Assembly: GCA_025981625.1 (NCBI GenBank) | Contig: JAICXF010000021.1 | Coordinates: 1 to 28,167, forward strand | Direction of reading: 5' to 3' | Length of the DNA: 28,167 bases | Origin: Sphingomonas sp. | GTDB lineage: Bacteria; Pseudomonadota; Alphaproteobacteria; Sphingomonadales; Sphingomonadaceae | In this document: one piece after another, positions 16,551 to 25,800 of the stretch | How the letters are laid out: each line of letters begins with the position of its first letter | How positions within the stretch are numbered: the stretch's first letter is position 1 | The notes under the pieces: generated by a model | Seen by the model: the letters and a program-made list of their open reading frames with translations, nothing else | Told to the model about the DNA's origin: nothing | Database searches by the model: none | Program-made: the position numbers and the translations under genes

Positions 16551-17328
16551 AGTTTCCCGGCGGATCGCCGAATGGGTAGCCCCTACCCGGGAGCAGTTCC
16601 GAACCGCCGTTCTGCCCGGTAGCCGGCCCGCCGTATTGCGCGAGATCGCCCGGACGTGGCCGCTGGTCGTCGCTGCCCGGCAGGATCCACACCGGGCCAT
16701 GGACATGCTCTCGCGCCGTGCAACCGCCGCCGAGGCCGATGTGCTCCGCGCGGAGCCCGCCGAAGAAGGCCGGTTCCACTACACTCCCGATCGGCGCGGA
16801 CTTAATTTCATTCGCGGGCGCGGCAATCTCCCCGGGCTGATTGCCGCGTTGCGCGAGCAGGAGCGGGTGAAGCGGCCGTCCGCGATCGCCGCCCAGGGGC
16901 TGGTTGCCGACCATTTTCTGCCGGGCTTCTCCAGCGCGCACTCGATGCCCCTTCTTCCCGCCTCGATCGAACCGCGGTTGTGGATCGGCAATGCAGCCAA
17001 GGTCGCAACCCACAACGACCCTTTCGACAACATCGCGATCATTGCGGCGGGGCGACGCCGATTCACGCTGTTTCCGCCCGACGCGGAGCCCGATCTGTAC
17101 ATGGGCCCGGCACATCCCACGCCCGCCGGGACTCCCGTCAGCATGGTCCATGTGACCGCGCCGGATCTGGACCGATATCCCCAGTTCGCGAGAGCGCTGG
17201 ACCGTGCCGTGGAAGCCGAGCTGTCGCCCGGGGACGGTCTCTACATCCCGCGCGACTGGTTTCATCACGTCGAAGCCCTCGAAACGTTCAATGTCCTCGT
17301 GAACTATTGGTGGGATGCGAGTGGTTGA
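16531..17328 (+). CDS. JmjC/cupin-8 (cupin-like) domain protein
   Basis: A 265-residue cytoplasmic protein resembling Cupin_8/JmjC-type Fe(II)/2-oxoglutarate oxygenases. The expected iron ligands are visible as H-x-D in ATHNDPFDN (His161, Asp163) and a distal histidine in IPRDWFHHVEAL (His245 or His246). The flanking FTLFPPD and GDGLYIP segments are standard for the fold, and NVLVNYWW closes it. Relatives hydroxylate proteins or small molecules. In sphingomonads and caulobacters such genes recur beside TonB receptors and halogenase-family genes. ATG at 16531 follows GGGATGG and overlaps the GH20 end; in-frame ATGs at 16504 and 16525 are alternatives. It lies between GH20 and GH3 genes with no clear catabolic job. 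Confidence 0.85.
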   Translation: MSSSRTEVSRRIAEWVAPTREQFRTAVLPGSRPAVLREIARTWPLVVAARQDPHRAMDMLSRRATAAEADVLRAEPAEEGRFHYTPDRRGLNFIRGRGNLPGLIAALREQERVKRPSAIAAQGLVADHFLPGFSSAHSMPLLPASIEPRLWIGNAAKVATHNDPFDNIAIIAAGRRRFTLFPPDAEPDLYMGPAHPTPAGTPVSMVHVTAPDLDRYPQFARALDRAVEAELSPGDGLYIPRDWFHHVEALETFNVLVNYWWDASG

Positions 17329-17345
17329 GGGGGAAAGATCGGCTT

Positions 17346-19577
17346 ATGCACAAGACGACCCGTTTGGTGAGTTCTGCTTCACTCCTGCTGTTCATATCGG
17401 TTCACGCGGGCGCGCAAACGAGGCCTGCGCAACCCTGGCTCGATCCAAAGCTTCCGGCCGGAGAGCGAGCCCGCGCCGCTGTCGCGGCGATGACCCTCGA
17501 CGAGAAGCTCAGGGTCATCTTCGGCTTTTCCGACCAGGCGGTCACGGAAGTCTCCAGGGTCCCCGATGACGTCGTCGCGCCCGCCCTCAAGGCTGAGGTG
17601 ATCGAGCACGCGGTGAAGGGCTCCGCGGGGTTCGTCCCGGGTGTCCCGCGCCTCGGCATCCCCGACCAGACCCAAACCGACGCCTCGATCGGCGTGCGCA
17701 ACAGCCTGATGCCGAGCACTGCGCTGCCCTCGTCCCTCGCGACCGCTGCGAGCTTCGATCGCGAAGTGCCCCGCGCCGGCGGCGCGATGATCGGTGCGGA
17801 GGCGCGAGCCACCGGTCACAACACGATGCTTGCCGGCGGCGTGAACCTCGCCCGCGAGCCGCGCAACGGCCGCAATTTCGAATATGCCGGCGAGGACCCG
17901 CTGCTCGCCGGCACGATGGTCGGCGCGCTCATCGGCGGAATTCAGTCGAACCACATCGTCTCGACGGTGAAGCATTATGCGGTCAACGACCAGGAGACCC
18001 AGCGAACGTCCCTCGACGTCACGATCTCCGCCGAGGCCATGCGACAATCCGACCTGCTGGCGTTCGAGCTGGCGATCGAAGGCGGCCGGCCCGGATCGGT
18101 AATGTGCTCGTACAATCTCATCAACGGGCGGTGGGGATGCGAGAACGACTATCTGCTCAACAAGGTGCTGAAGCGCGACTGGGGCTTCAAGGGCTTCGTC
18201 ATGAGCGACTGGGGCGCGGTTCATTCCACCGCGGACGCGGCCAACGACGGGCTCGACGAGTTCACCGGCTTCTGCTGTGCCGGCGACAAGCCCTGGTTCG
18301 CGGCCAACAGGTTCAGGGCGGCGCTCGCTGCCGGCGACGTTTCCGAGCACCGGCTCGACGACATGGCCGGGCGCATCCTGTGGGCACTGTTCGACAAGGG
18401 CGCGGTCGACCATCCCGTCAAACCTGCGCCGATCGACTTCGCCGCGAACGCCGCTGTGTCCCAGATGGCCGCGGAGAATTCTCTGGTCCTGTTGAAGAAC
18501 GAGGGCGACCTGCTTCCGCTGCGTGCCGCGAAATCGATCGCCGTCATCGGCGGCAATGCCGACAAGGGCGTGATGGCCGGCGGCGGCTCATCCGACGTGA
18601 CGCCGGTCGGCGGCGCGATCATGATCAAGGAGCATACCTTCCTTCCCTCGCCGCCGCTCGCAGCGCTCAGGAAGGAATTGCCGCGCGCGCACATCGAATT
18701 CGACGGCGGTGCGGCCCTGGCTTCGGCGGCTGCGCTCGCCGCAAGGGCCGACATCGCGGTGGTGTTCGTCACCCAGCACGACAGCGAAGGCTATGACGGC
18801 AGCCTCGTCCTTGCCGACAATCAGGATGCGCTGGTCACGGCCGTTGCGGCCGCCAATCCCCGGACCATTGTCGTCGTCGAAAGCGGCGGCGCCGTGTTCA
18901 TGCCCTGGTTGTCCAAAGTGCCCGCGGTCCTCGAAGCCTTTTATCCGGGCATCAGGGGCGGACAGGCCATCGCGCGGATTCTGACGGGCAAGGTCAATCC
19001 TTCGGGCCACCTGCCGATCAGCTTCCCGGCCTCCCCCGCGCAGCTTGCGCACCCGCAGCTCGCCGGCCTCGGCCTATCCAACGACACGCCGGCGAAGGTC
19101 ACCTACGACGAAGGCGCCGCGATCGGCTACAAATGGTACGATCTCAAAGGCTACAAGCCGCTGTTCCCCTTCGGATTCGGGCTCAGCTACACGGGCTTCG
19201 CCCTCTCTGGCCTGGCGGCGCAGCCGAACGGGCACGCGATTCACGTGAGCTTTTCGATCCGCAACACCGGTCAGCGCCAAGGCAAGGCTGTCGGCCAGGT
19301 CTATGTTGGTCCGGAGGACTGGCAGAACGCCGGCTGGGAGGCGCCGAAGCGCCTCGGCGGCTTCGCCAAGGTGGATCTGAAGCCGGGTCAGTCCAGGACC
19401 GTCGAATTGACCATCGACCCGCGTTTGCTCGCCACATACGAAGCGGCAGGCAACAACTGGCACACTCACGCGGGCAACTATCGCCTCATTCTCGCGACGG
19501 CATCCGATTCCCCCGTGCAAAGCATCAACATCAACCTGCCCGACGCCGTGTGGAGCGCGTCAGCTCCTCCGGAATGA
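17346..19577 (+). CDS. GH3 beta-glucosidase with fibronectin-like domain (secreted)
   Basis: A 743-residue enzyme with a signal peptide (ending HAGAQ). The GH3 N-domain includes MTLDEKLRVIFGF, GRNFEYAGEDP, STVKHYAVNDQE and the nucleophile motif GFVMSDWGAVHS (Asp288). The GH3 C-domain includes ENSLVLLKNEGDLLPL, IAVIGGNAD and AFYPGIRGGQAIA. A C-terminal fibronectin-III-like domain (about 635-743; IRNTGQRQGKAVGQVYVG) completes the standard three-domain form, unlike the shorter GH3 in the other arm. The function is hydrolysis of beta-linked glucosides or related short glycans in the periplasm. ATG at 17346 follows a GGGGGAAAG ribosome-binding site, 17 bp after the JmjC gene. Longer open frame upstream is shadow. 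The two GH3 enzymes probably have different linkage preferences. Confidence 0.94.
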   Translation: MHKTTRLVSSASLLLFISVHAGAQTRPAQPWLDPKLPAGERARAAVAAMTLDEKLRVIFGFSDQAVTEVSRVPDDVVAPALKAEVIEHAVKGSAGFVPGVPRLGIPDQTQTDASIGVRNSLMPSTALPSSLATAASFDREVPRAGGAMIGAEARATGHNTMLAGGVNLAREPRNGRNFEYAGEDPLLAGTMVGALIGGIQSNHIVSTVKHYAVNDQETQRTSLDVTISAEAMRQSDLLAFELAIEGGRPGSVMCSYNLINGRWGCENDYLLNKVLKRDWGFKGFVMSDWGAVHSTADAANDGLDEFTGFCCAGDKPWFAANRFRAALAAGDVSEHRLDDMAGRILWALFDKGAVDHPVKPAPIDFAANAAVSQMAAENSLVLLKNEGDLLPLRAAKSIAVIGGNADKGVMAGGGSSDVTPVGGAIMIKEHTFLPSPPLAALRKELPRAHIEFDGGAALASAAALAARADIAVVFVTQHDSEGYDGSLVLADNQDALVTAVAAANPRTIVVVESGGAVFMPWLSKVPAVLEAFYPGIRGGQAIARILTGKVNPSGHLPISFPASPAQLAHPQLAGLGLSNDTPAKVTYDEGAAIGYKWYDLKGYKPLFPFGFGLSYTGFALSGLAAQPNGHAIHVSFSIRNTGQRQGKAVGQVYVGPEDWQNAGWEAPKRLGGFAKVDLKPGQSRTVELTIDPRLLATYEAAGNNWHTHAGNYRLILATASDSPVQSININLPDAVWSASAPPE

Positions 19578-19787
19578 ACAGGCGCGAGCAGAGGCTAGCG
19601 CCACAGTCAGCGACCGCATCAGGGCTGCGGTTCCGCCGTCGCGCAAGCGCACTGCCCAAGATCCGTGCGCTGGTCGACGACGAGCGGCCCGAGCATGGTG
19701 TCGGCGTGGCTCAACAGCGGACGATCGGCTGAAGGCCGGCCAGGGCGTTTCAGCTTCCTGGTAACGGCAAGCCATTCGAGCGGCACC

Positions 19788-20216
19788 CTAGGGATATTGT
19801 TGTACCCAGACGACTGGATAGGGCGGCGCCCAGGGCGGAGGGCGCACCCAGGCCGTTCCCCGCGGCGCGAAGTGGGCCTCGATGGTTCCGACACGCCGCA
19901 GCGCATCTTGGGTCGCGACATCCCGACAGGAGCCAGGGCCTGTATCGCTTTCACCGAGCTTGTCACACACATAGCGTGCGGTGAGCGCAATGCGATGTCT
20001 CAGTATCTCGCGGTCTGCAGGGTAGCTGAGATCGAGATCGGCGTAACCGACCGTCATCGACAAGCTGTCGACGTTGTCCGGCGCCCGGCCATAGTGGCCG
20101 ACGATGACAATTTCCTCCGGTGGTGGTGGTGGTGGTACGGGCTGAGCCAGCGCGGGCGCGCCCGAAGCCACAAATGCCATCCCTAACAGGCGCCAGCGAA
20201 GTGTCGGCAAAGACAT
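19788..20216 (-). CDS. UrcA family protein (secreted)
   Basis: A 142-residue protein with a signal peptide (ending APALAQ), a proline run (PVPPPPPPEE), then the UrcA-like core: VSYADLDLS-type VGYADLDLSYPADR, RHRIALTARYVCDKLG and SCRDVATQDALRR. Two conserved cysteines (in YVCDK and GSCRD) could form a disulfide in the periplasm. UrcA proteins are widespread in sphingomonads and caulobacters and have no established function. ATG at 20216 has a GGAGAAGGG ribosome-binding site; a longer open frame upstream was rejected because it lacks this signal and puts a charged stretch before the signal peptide. It is convergent with the GH3 gene, with 210 bp between them in which no gene or clear terminator was seen. 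Confidence 0.85.
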   Translation of the reverse strand: MSLPTLRWRLLGMAFVASGAPALAQPVPPPPPPEEIVIVGHYGRAPDNVDSLSMTVGYADLDLSYPADREILRHRIALTARYVCDKLGESDTGPGSCRDVATQDALRRVGTIEAHFAPRGTAWVRPPPWAPPYPVVWVQQYP

Positions 20217-20392
20217 TGCCCTTCTCCTTAAAGGTCGTCTCCTCGCTCCCCAAGACGGCCGTAGCCAGCGATCAACTCCGAACGCGAATGCGATGTTCCG
20301 CATTTGCCGCCCGGCCCGCACGCCATCGCGTGGAATCGCGGACAGATTTCGAAGCCCATGCCGGCCGCCGCGGTCGAGCGAGAGAAGCTGAG

Positions 20393-20418
20393 GTCCGGAA
20401 TGGCTGGAAAGCAGAGGC
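20393..20418 (+). repeat. Degenerate palindromic repeat copy
   Basis: A short stretch reading GTCCGGAATGGCTGGAAAGC then AGAGGC resembles other intergenic segments in this window with a GTCCGCTTT / AAAGCGGAC-like architecture. The match is imperfect. It lies in the 299-bp divergent region between the UrcA gene and the small hypothetical, where no gene was seen. Confidence 0.3.
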
Positions 20419-20515
20419 TAGCTTAGATGAAGTTATCCACACAACAGCCGTGATATGTCGGACTGGCGACTCGGGAGAAAGAGGTCGCGTGAAGTCTGGT
20501 TCGTGGAGGACCGTC

Positions 20516-20731
20516 ATGGCTTCATATCGAATGTATTGCCTAGATCGCGCCGGGCGCATTGGCTTCGCCGAATGGCTGGAGGCCGAGGACGACAGCGAAG
20601 CTTTGGCGCTTGCCCGAAACCTGAAGGAGGGCGTCCTCAAATGCGAGGTGTGGCGCGGCAACCGGCTGGTCAGTAGCCTCTCCCATGAAGCCAGCCCGCG
20701 ACCGTCCTTGTCGGCTGAACTACGTCCTTGA
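20516..20731 (+). CDS. Small conserved hypothetical protein
   Basis: A 71-residue protein of unknown function. The first 50 residues look well folded and soluble: MASYRMYCLDRAGRIGFAEW, then an acidic helix EAEDDSEALALARNL, then LKCEVWRGNRLVSSL. The tail (about 55-71) is probably disordered. Similar short proteins with a YCLD...GAG-x-IG-x-A-x-W-x-EA-x-DD-x-EA pattern are, from memory, common in alphaproteobacteria, but no function is assigned. ATG at 20516 has a GGAGG ribosome-binding site 7 bp upstream. It is monocistronic in appearance, divergent from the UrcA gene, with 211 bp to the next gene. Confidence 0.7.
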   Translation: MASYRMYCLDRAGRIGFAEWLEAEDDSEALALARNLKEGVLKCEVWRGNRLVSSLSHEASPRPSLSAELRP

Positions 20732-20780
20732 AGTGAATGACGCCCGACGGCCTCGCAATGCTCGTTGGCGACCTCGACGC

Positions 20781-20860
20781 GACCGCTTTCGAACCAAGTG
20801 GCCGTGGCCGAACTTCTCAGCCGCCATTGCCGGCGTAATGGTCGCGCCCGGAAAGCGGAC
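20781..20860. repeat. Opposed repeat arms between two genes
   Basis: GACCGCTTTC (20781-20790) and GAAAGCGGAC (20851-20860) are inverted with 9 of 10 positions pairing, 60 bp apart, in the gene-free stretch before the cyclic-nucleotide-binding gene. They resemble half-sites of the palindromic repeat seen elsewhere in the window and could form a long-loop structure or be two decayed copies. Confidence 0.35.
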
Positions 20861-20942
20861 GCAGGGTTCGGAGGCACGCCGTTCTTTCATCCCTCCTATG
20901 CCTCTCATTTCGTTGCCGCACCAGAACTGGTAGAGAAGCGTC

Positions 20943-22631
20943 ATGACCGACGCCGGCCGACCGACAATCGCGACGCGGGCGGCTCAGATGTTTCCGCGGC
21001 TGACCGATGAGGAAATGGCGCGGCTTGCCAGGTTCGGTGCGCCGCGCACGTACCGTGCCGGAGAGCCCGTCGCGCGCGTCGGGGAGGTTCCGCCGGGCCT
21101 GCAACTGATCCTCTCAGGCAAGCTCGAGGTGACCCAGCACGGCGACGCCGGCACGGGTGAGCACATCGTCACTCATGAGCGGGGCAATTTCACGGGCGAG
21201 CTGGCGCAGCTCTCTGGCCGGCCTTCTCTAGTGGATGCGGCGGCGCTGACCGACGTTGAAACGGTCGCCATTGCGCCCGACAAGCTGCGCGCCCTGCTCA
21301 TCGCCGAGGCCGATCTCGGCGAGCGGATCATGCGCGCGCTCATTCTCCGGCGAGTCGGGTTGATCGAGGCCGGCGCCGGACCGATCGTCATCGGCGACGA
21401 CGCGAATGCCGATGTCCTTCGATTGATCAATTTCCTGCGCCGTAACGGTCACCCGTACCAGCATCTCGACCCCGCCGCCGACAGTTGCGCGCGGACGCTG
21501 ATCGAGCGCTTCGAGGTCACTGCCGAAGAGCTGCCGATCGTCCTCTGCCCCAGCGGCCAGCTGCTCCGAAACCCGAGCGAGGATCAGCTCGCACGCTGCG
21601 TCGGCCTGGTCGGGAAACTGGACCCCGACCGTGTTTACGATGTGGTGGTGGTCGGCGGCGGCCCGTCGGGCCTGGCGACGTCGGTGTATGCGGCTTCCGA
21701 GGGGCTGTCTGTCCTGGTGGTCGACTGCCGGTCGTTCGGCGGCCAGGCGGGCGCCTCCGCCCGGATCGAAAACTATCTCGGCTTCCCGACCGGCATCTCC
21801 GGCATGGCATTGATGGGACGCGCCTTCAGCCAGGCGCAGAAGTTCGGGGTCGAGGTGGCAATTCCGGACGAAGCGGTCAGGTTCGAGTGCGGGAACCGGC
21901 CTTGCCATCTGGTGCTCGCCACCGGCGAGCGGGTGCAGGCGCGCAGCGTCGTGATCGCTACCGGAGCACGCTACCGCCGTCTCGCGGTCGCGCGGCTTGA
22001 GGAGTTCGAAGGCAGCTCGGTCCATTATTGGGCGTCGCCGCTGGAAGCCGACCTCGCTGCCGATCAGGACGTCGCTCTCGTCGGCGGCGGCAATTCAGCA
22101 GGCCAGGCAACCGTGTTCATCGCCGGCCGAGCCCGGCACGTGACCCTCGTCGCTCGGCGGCCGCTTCAATCGACGATGTCGCAATATCTGATCGACCGAA
22201 TCGAAAGTCTTCCCAATGTCGACGTGGTCATTGGCTGCGAAATCTCGCGGCTCGAGGGCGGTCCAGGGGAGCTGGAGTCGGTCGGCATCAGGGACCGGAC
22301 CACGGGGGCGGAGAAACGCCGGTCCGCGCGCTTTCTCTTCTCCTTTATCGGGGCCGAGCCCAACACCGATTGGCTGCAAAGCTCCGGAATCACCCTCGAC
22401 CTGCGCGGCTTCGTCCTGACTGGCGATGAGGTCGGCGAGGATCGCCTGCCGCTGGAAACCAGCCGCCGCGGCGTATTCGCCGTCGGCGACGTTCGATCGA
22501 CCTCGGTCAAACGCGTTGCCGCCGCGGTCGGCGATGGCGCCCAGGTGGTCGCCGCGATCCACAAATATCTCGGCGCTGCTGCGCGTGACACAAGCATTGA
22601 TGCCCGGCCGACGGCGGCGCTGGCCCGCTAG
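20943..22631 (+). CDS. Cyclic-nucleotide-binding / thioredoxin-reductase-like fusion flavoprotein
   Basis: A 562-residue three-part protein. Residues about 15-140 form a cNMP-binding (CRP-like) domain (YRAGEPVARVGEVPPGLQLI, GNFTGELAQLSG). Residues about 145-220 resemble a thioredoxin/glutaredoxin-like fold (LINFLRRNGHPYQHLD, ELPIVLCPSGQLL) without a CxxC. Residues about 228-545 are a thioredoxin-reductase-like FAD/NADPH oxidoreductase, with FAD motif VVGGGPSG (Gly238 onward), NADPH motif VGGGNSAGQ (381-388) and GVFAVGDVRS for the second FAD contact. Where classical reductases carry CATC, this protein has WASP (363-366), so disulfide relay by the usual route is not possible. It is cytoplasmic. 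The ATG at 20943 lacks a strong ribosome-binding site. It may be a signal-responsive oxidoreductase; the substrate is unknown. Confidence 0.88.
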   Translation: MTDAGRPTIATRAAQMFPRLTDEEMARLARFGAPRTYRAGEPVARVGEVPPGLQLILSGKLEVTQHGDAGTGEHIVTHERGNFTGELAQLSGRPSLVDAAALTDVETVAIAPDKLRALLIAEADLGERIMRALILRRVGLIEAGAGPIVIGDDANADVLRLINFLRRNGHPYQHLDPAADSCARTLIERFEVTAEELPIVLCPSGQLLRNPSEDQLARCVGLVGKLDPDRVYDVVVVGGGPSGLATSVYAASEGLSVLVVDCRSFGGQAGASARIENYLGFPTGISGMALMGRAFSQAQKFGVEVAIPDEAVRFECGNRPCHLVLATGERVQARSVVIATGARYRRLAVARLEEFEGSSVHYWASPLEADLAADQDVALVGGGNSAGQATVFIAGRARHVTLVARRPLQSTMSQYLIDRIESLPNVDVVIGCEISRLEGGPGELESVGIRDRTTGAEKRRSARFLFSFIGAEPNTDWLQSSGITLDLRGFVLTGDEVGEDRLPLETSRRGVFAVGDVRSTSVKRVAAAVGDGAQVVAAIHKYLGAAARDTSIDARPTAALAR

Positions 22632-22730
22632 GGTCCTCTTGCTAACCCCGCGTCCGGATCGCCGCACTTGCTCGGACCAACATTGCTCGGTGCGATGTCG
22701 GAAGGCGTCAAAAGCAGGCACCCGCCTAAG

Positions 22731-22755
22731 GCAGCTTTGGGTGAAAAGCGGCGAT
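22731..22755 (+). repeat. Degenerate palindromic repeat copy
   Basis: GCAGCTTTGGGTGAAAAGCG followed by GCGAT contains a small inverted pair GCTTT/AAAGC around a GGGTGA centre. A further decayed version lies just before it at about 22693-22720. Both are in the 193-bp gap between two convergent genes, where no terminator or gene was recognised. Confidence 0.35.
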
Positions 22756-22824
22756 ACGTAGCCAGTGAGCCCGTCAGGAGGCCATCGCTGGCCGCATCAG
22801 TCCGCCTTATGCGCGCTGATCAGG

Positions 22825-25800
22825 TCATCGCCTGTTGGTGGATGCCGCATTCATCCTGGCTGGCAGCGGCTCATCGAACTTCAGCCCGTACCCGGCGAAC
22901 TCGGCCTCAATTCCGGGCATAAGTCTGTTCGCCTCGGTGCGATCCTTCTGCGCCGCGGCCGCATTCCCTCTGCGCCGATAAGCGAATGCTCGTCCGAGAT
23001 AGGACGAGGGAAGCAGCGCCTTAGCAAGCACCTTGCTGTACGCGGAGATCGCGTCGTCGAGCTTGCCGAGCTTTAGGTAGACCATGCCCAGGCTGTCCTC
23101 GAAGCCCGGATTGTTCGGGCTCAGCTTGAGCGCCTCGTTGCAATCTTGGAGCGCAGATTCGAGCATGATGCCGGCGATGGCCTTATCGTAGCAGAGGTTG
23201 TTGAGCTCCGCCGGATCGGTCGTGCTCGACCGAATGGTTTCGAACATCTTGGTCGCTTCGTCGGCGTGCCCGGTTTTGTAGAGGAGGAACGCCCGCTGGG
23301 CGCGCAGCTTCGGCTGGTTCTCCGGGTCGATCGCGTCCAAAGTTGCCAATGCCCCGGCATAGTCGCCACTGTCCCTCAACACCTCGTTCTTTGCATACAA
23401 CGCTTCGAAACTGTGCGGCTCGAGCCTAAGGGCTGCGTCGAGATCGGCTAGCCGGGCCTTGACGTCTGTCTTCGGCCGGATCTGCGCGCGATTGATGTAG
23501 ACATAGGCGTCGGGCTTTATCGCCAGGGCACGGTCGAATGCCTGCATCGCCTTGTCGTTCTGACCGATGGCCGCGAAGCTTTTCGCCGCGGCCACAAAGG
23601 CAAAGTTCGAGCTCGGGTTTTCCTGCATCAGCAGATCCGCCTCGTGGGCGACGGCACTTCGGTTGCCCTGCTTCATGTAGATATTGGCACGGAGGAGCCG
23701 CAGCTGTGGGCTGGTGAAGCCCAGTTCCATGGCCTTGGCCGAATCCTTCAGCGCCAAGTCGTATTTGTTGGACGAGAAGTAAGTCTGGGCGCGACTTGCA
23801 TACGCACTCCCGTCCCTTGGATTTGCCGCGATCTGAGTTTCAATGGCGGCGATCGCCGCGGGAAGGTCGTTCCGCCATCGCGCAACCTCGACCTTGGCGC
23901 TGGCCACCATCGGATTGGTGGCGTCGATCGCTTCTGCTGCTGCGAGATCATGAGCGGCGGCGGTGAAGTCTCGCTTTGCAGCGTAAACCATAGCTCGACC
24001 CGCAAGTGCGCGCACGTTTTTCGGATCGTCGTTGATTACAGCGCTAAAATCTCGAAGAGCGCCGTCGCGGTCATTCTTTCCGTTCAAGAGCCAAGCGCGC
24101 TGAATTAAAGCATCGGCGTTCTTCGGATCGTCCTTCAGCAGCTTCGAAATCCCCTCGATGCCGGAATCCATCGAACCGCCCGCCGCCGCCATCGTGGCCT
24201 TGAGAAGCAGCAACTCATTGTCATGAGGCCGCACCGCCAGCCCGGCCTCGAGGTCTTGCCGGGCTTCTTCGGGCCTCTGCTTCATCAGGAAAATGCCAGC
24301 CCGGCTTCGGAGTGCCCAAACATTCTTGGAATCGATCGCGAGACCTGCGTTCAAGCTTACCAGGGCCTGGTCCATGTTGCGTTGCGACAGGTAGGCCGCG
24401 GCACGCAGAAAATAATCCATCGCTGAAATGGCCTGCCGAGTCTGAAGCTCGGCAACATCATTTTGCGTGAAGCCGTAGTTTCCGGGTACGTTGAGATTGA
24501 TATCGTCCTTATCGAGCGTGCGAAGGCGAGCAACTGCTGCCAAGGCCTCTTTGTAGGGGACTTCGGGTGCGAGGCTGCGCTCGCTCGAGTCGACGACAAT
24601 AGCGTCGCCGTGGACCGTTTCCGTCCGAACATATTCGACGCCCGCCAGCGTCTCGCGGATTGGAGGGTCAAGCTTCTGACTTGCGGCGAATCCCGGCGGT
24701 AGCCGGATGGTCGCTTCGTCCCTGGTGTAACGCGGATGGTTGATCGCGATCGGCACATCGTGGAACGGGCCATCTGGCCGATCGAAGTCGGGATCGAACC
24801 CGATCGACGACGTCGGCACGTAGAACCAGCCGTCCTTCCAGTTCAGCTTGGCCGTGCCCTTCATGGACATGTGGAATTCGCGCTTCTTCTGGTCGAACTG
24901 AACCGAAGACGAATCCGAGCCGAAGTCATCGAAAAAGCTCTTTGCCTCGTCGTGCAGGGCCTGGTCGCGCTGCGCCCCCGTGACGGCCGAATAAGCGGCG
25001 TTCACCGTGATCGCCGAATCGCCGCGATAAATTTCGTCGATCGTAATTGGTACCGTGGCGTACACGCCGCCGCTCGCGTTAATGCTGACGTGACGCTCGA
25101 GGCTGGGCGCCGCGAGCGGCGCCGGGACCATCTGCACGAGCTTTGAACCGGGTACTACGGGCAGGCCCCAACCGAAATCGGGCACTTCGATTGAATCAAG
25201 ATCGGTATCGCCGGTGCGCGTTCCATCCAGCCAATAGTCCTTCGCTCCGAGATGCGCGCGCACCAGCACATGATTGAACAGGCCGATCATCGGCACACGA
25301 TCCGCGATCATGTCGCCGAGGCTCCCCTGCACGAGCACGGGCTCGGCCTGGATTCCGAGCGAATGCAGGATTGCGATCAAGAGCGCGGTCTTCGCTTTGC
25401 AGTCGCCGAACCGCCGCGACCAGGTCGTTTCCGCCGAGGCCGGCACATAGCCGCCCTGCCCCATCAGCAGCGCGACGTAGCGGACGCGATCCTGGACGAG
25501 CGAAAGCGCCGCCTGGGCGCGCGCTTTGGCGTCGGTCGACGCCGCGCGGATCTTCTCGACCTCGTCATGCAGCGGGCCCGACGCGGGGATGACCGACGCG
25601 TCGCGATAGAGCGGGACCATCAGGTTCGCGAGGTCCGCCCAGGTGGCGAAGTCGGTGACCTCCGCCAGCCTGCCGATCTTGAACCGCGCCGGAGCGCCCA
25701 AGGGCGGCACCAAAGGCTCGACGTTCTCGGCTGACAGTTCGAGGAGGTTGGTCCCGCCCGACATGGATTTCTGCGCCGCCGGGAGATTGGATGTCGCGCG

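Noticed and set aside
16980..17345. Upstream extension of the second GH3 frame
   Set aside because: It overlaps the JmjC gene out of frame; the ATG at 17346 gives a signal peptide and has a good ribosome-binding site.
20119..20137. GGT microsatellite-like run
   Set aside because: It is explained by the proline run of the UrcA-family protein on the opposite strand; too short to call a variable repeat.
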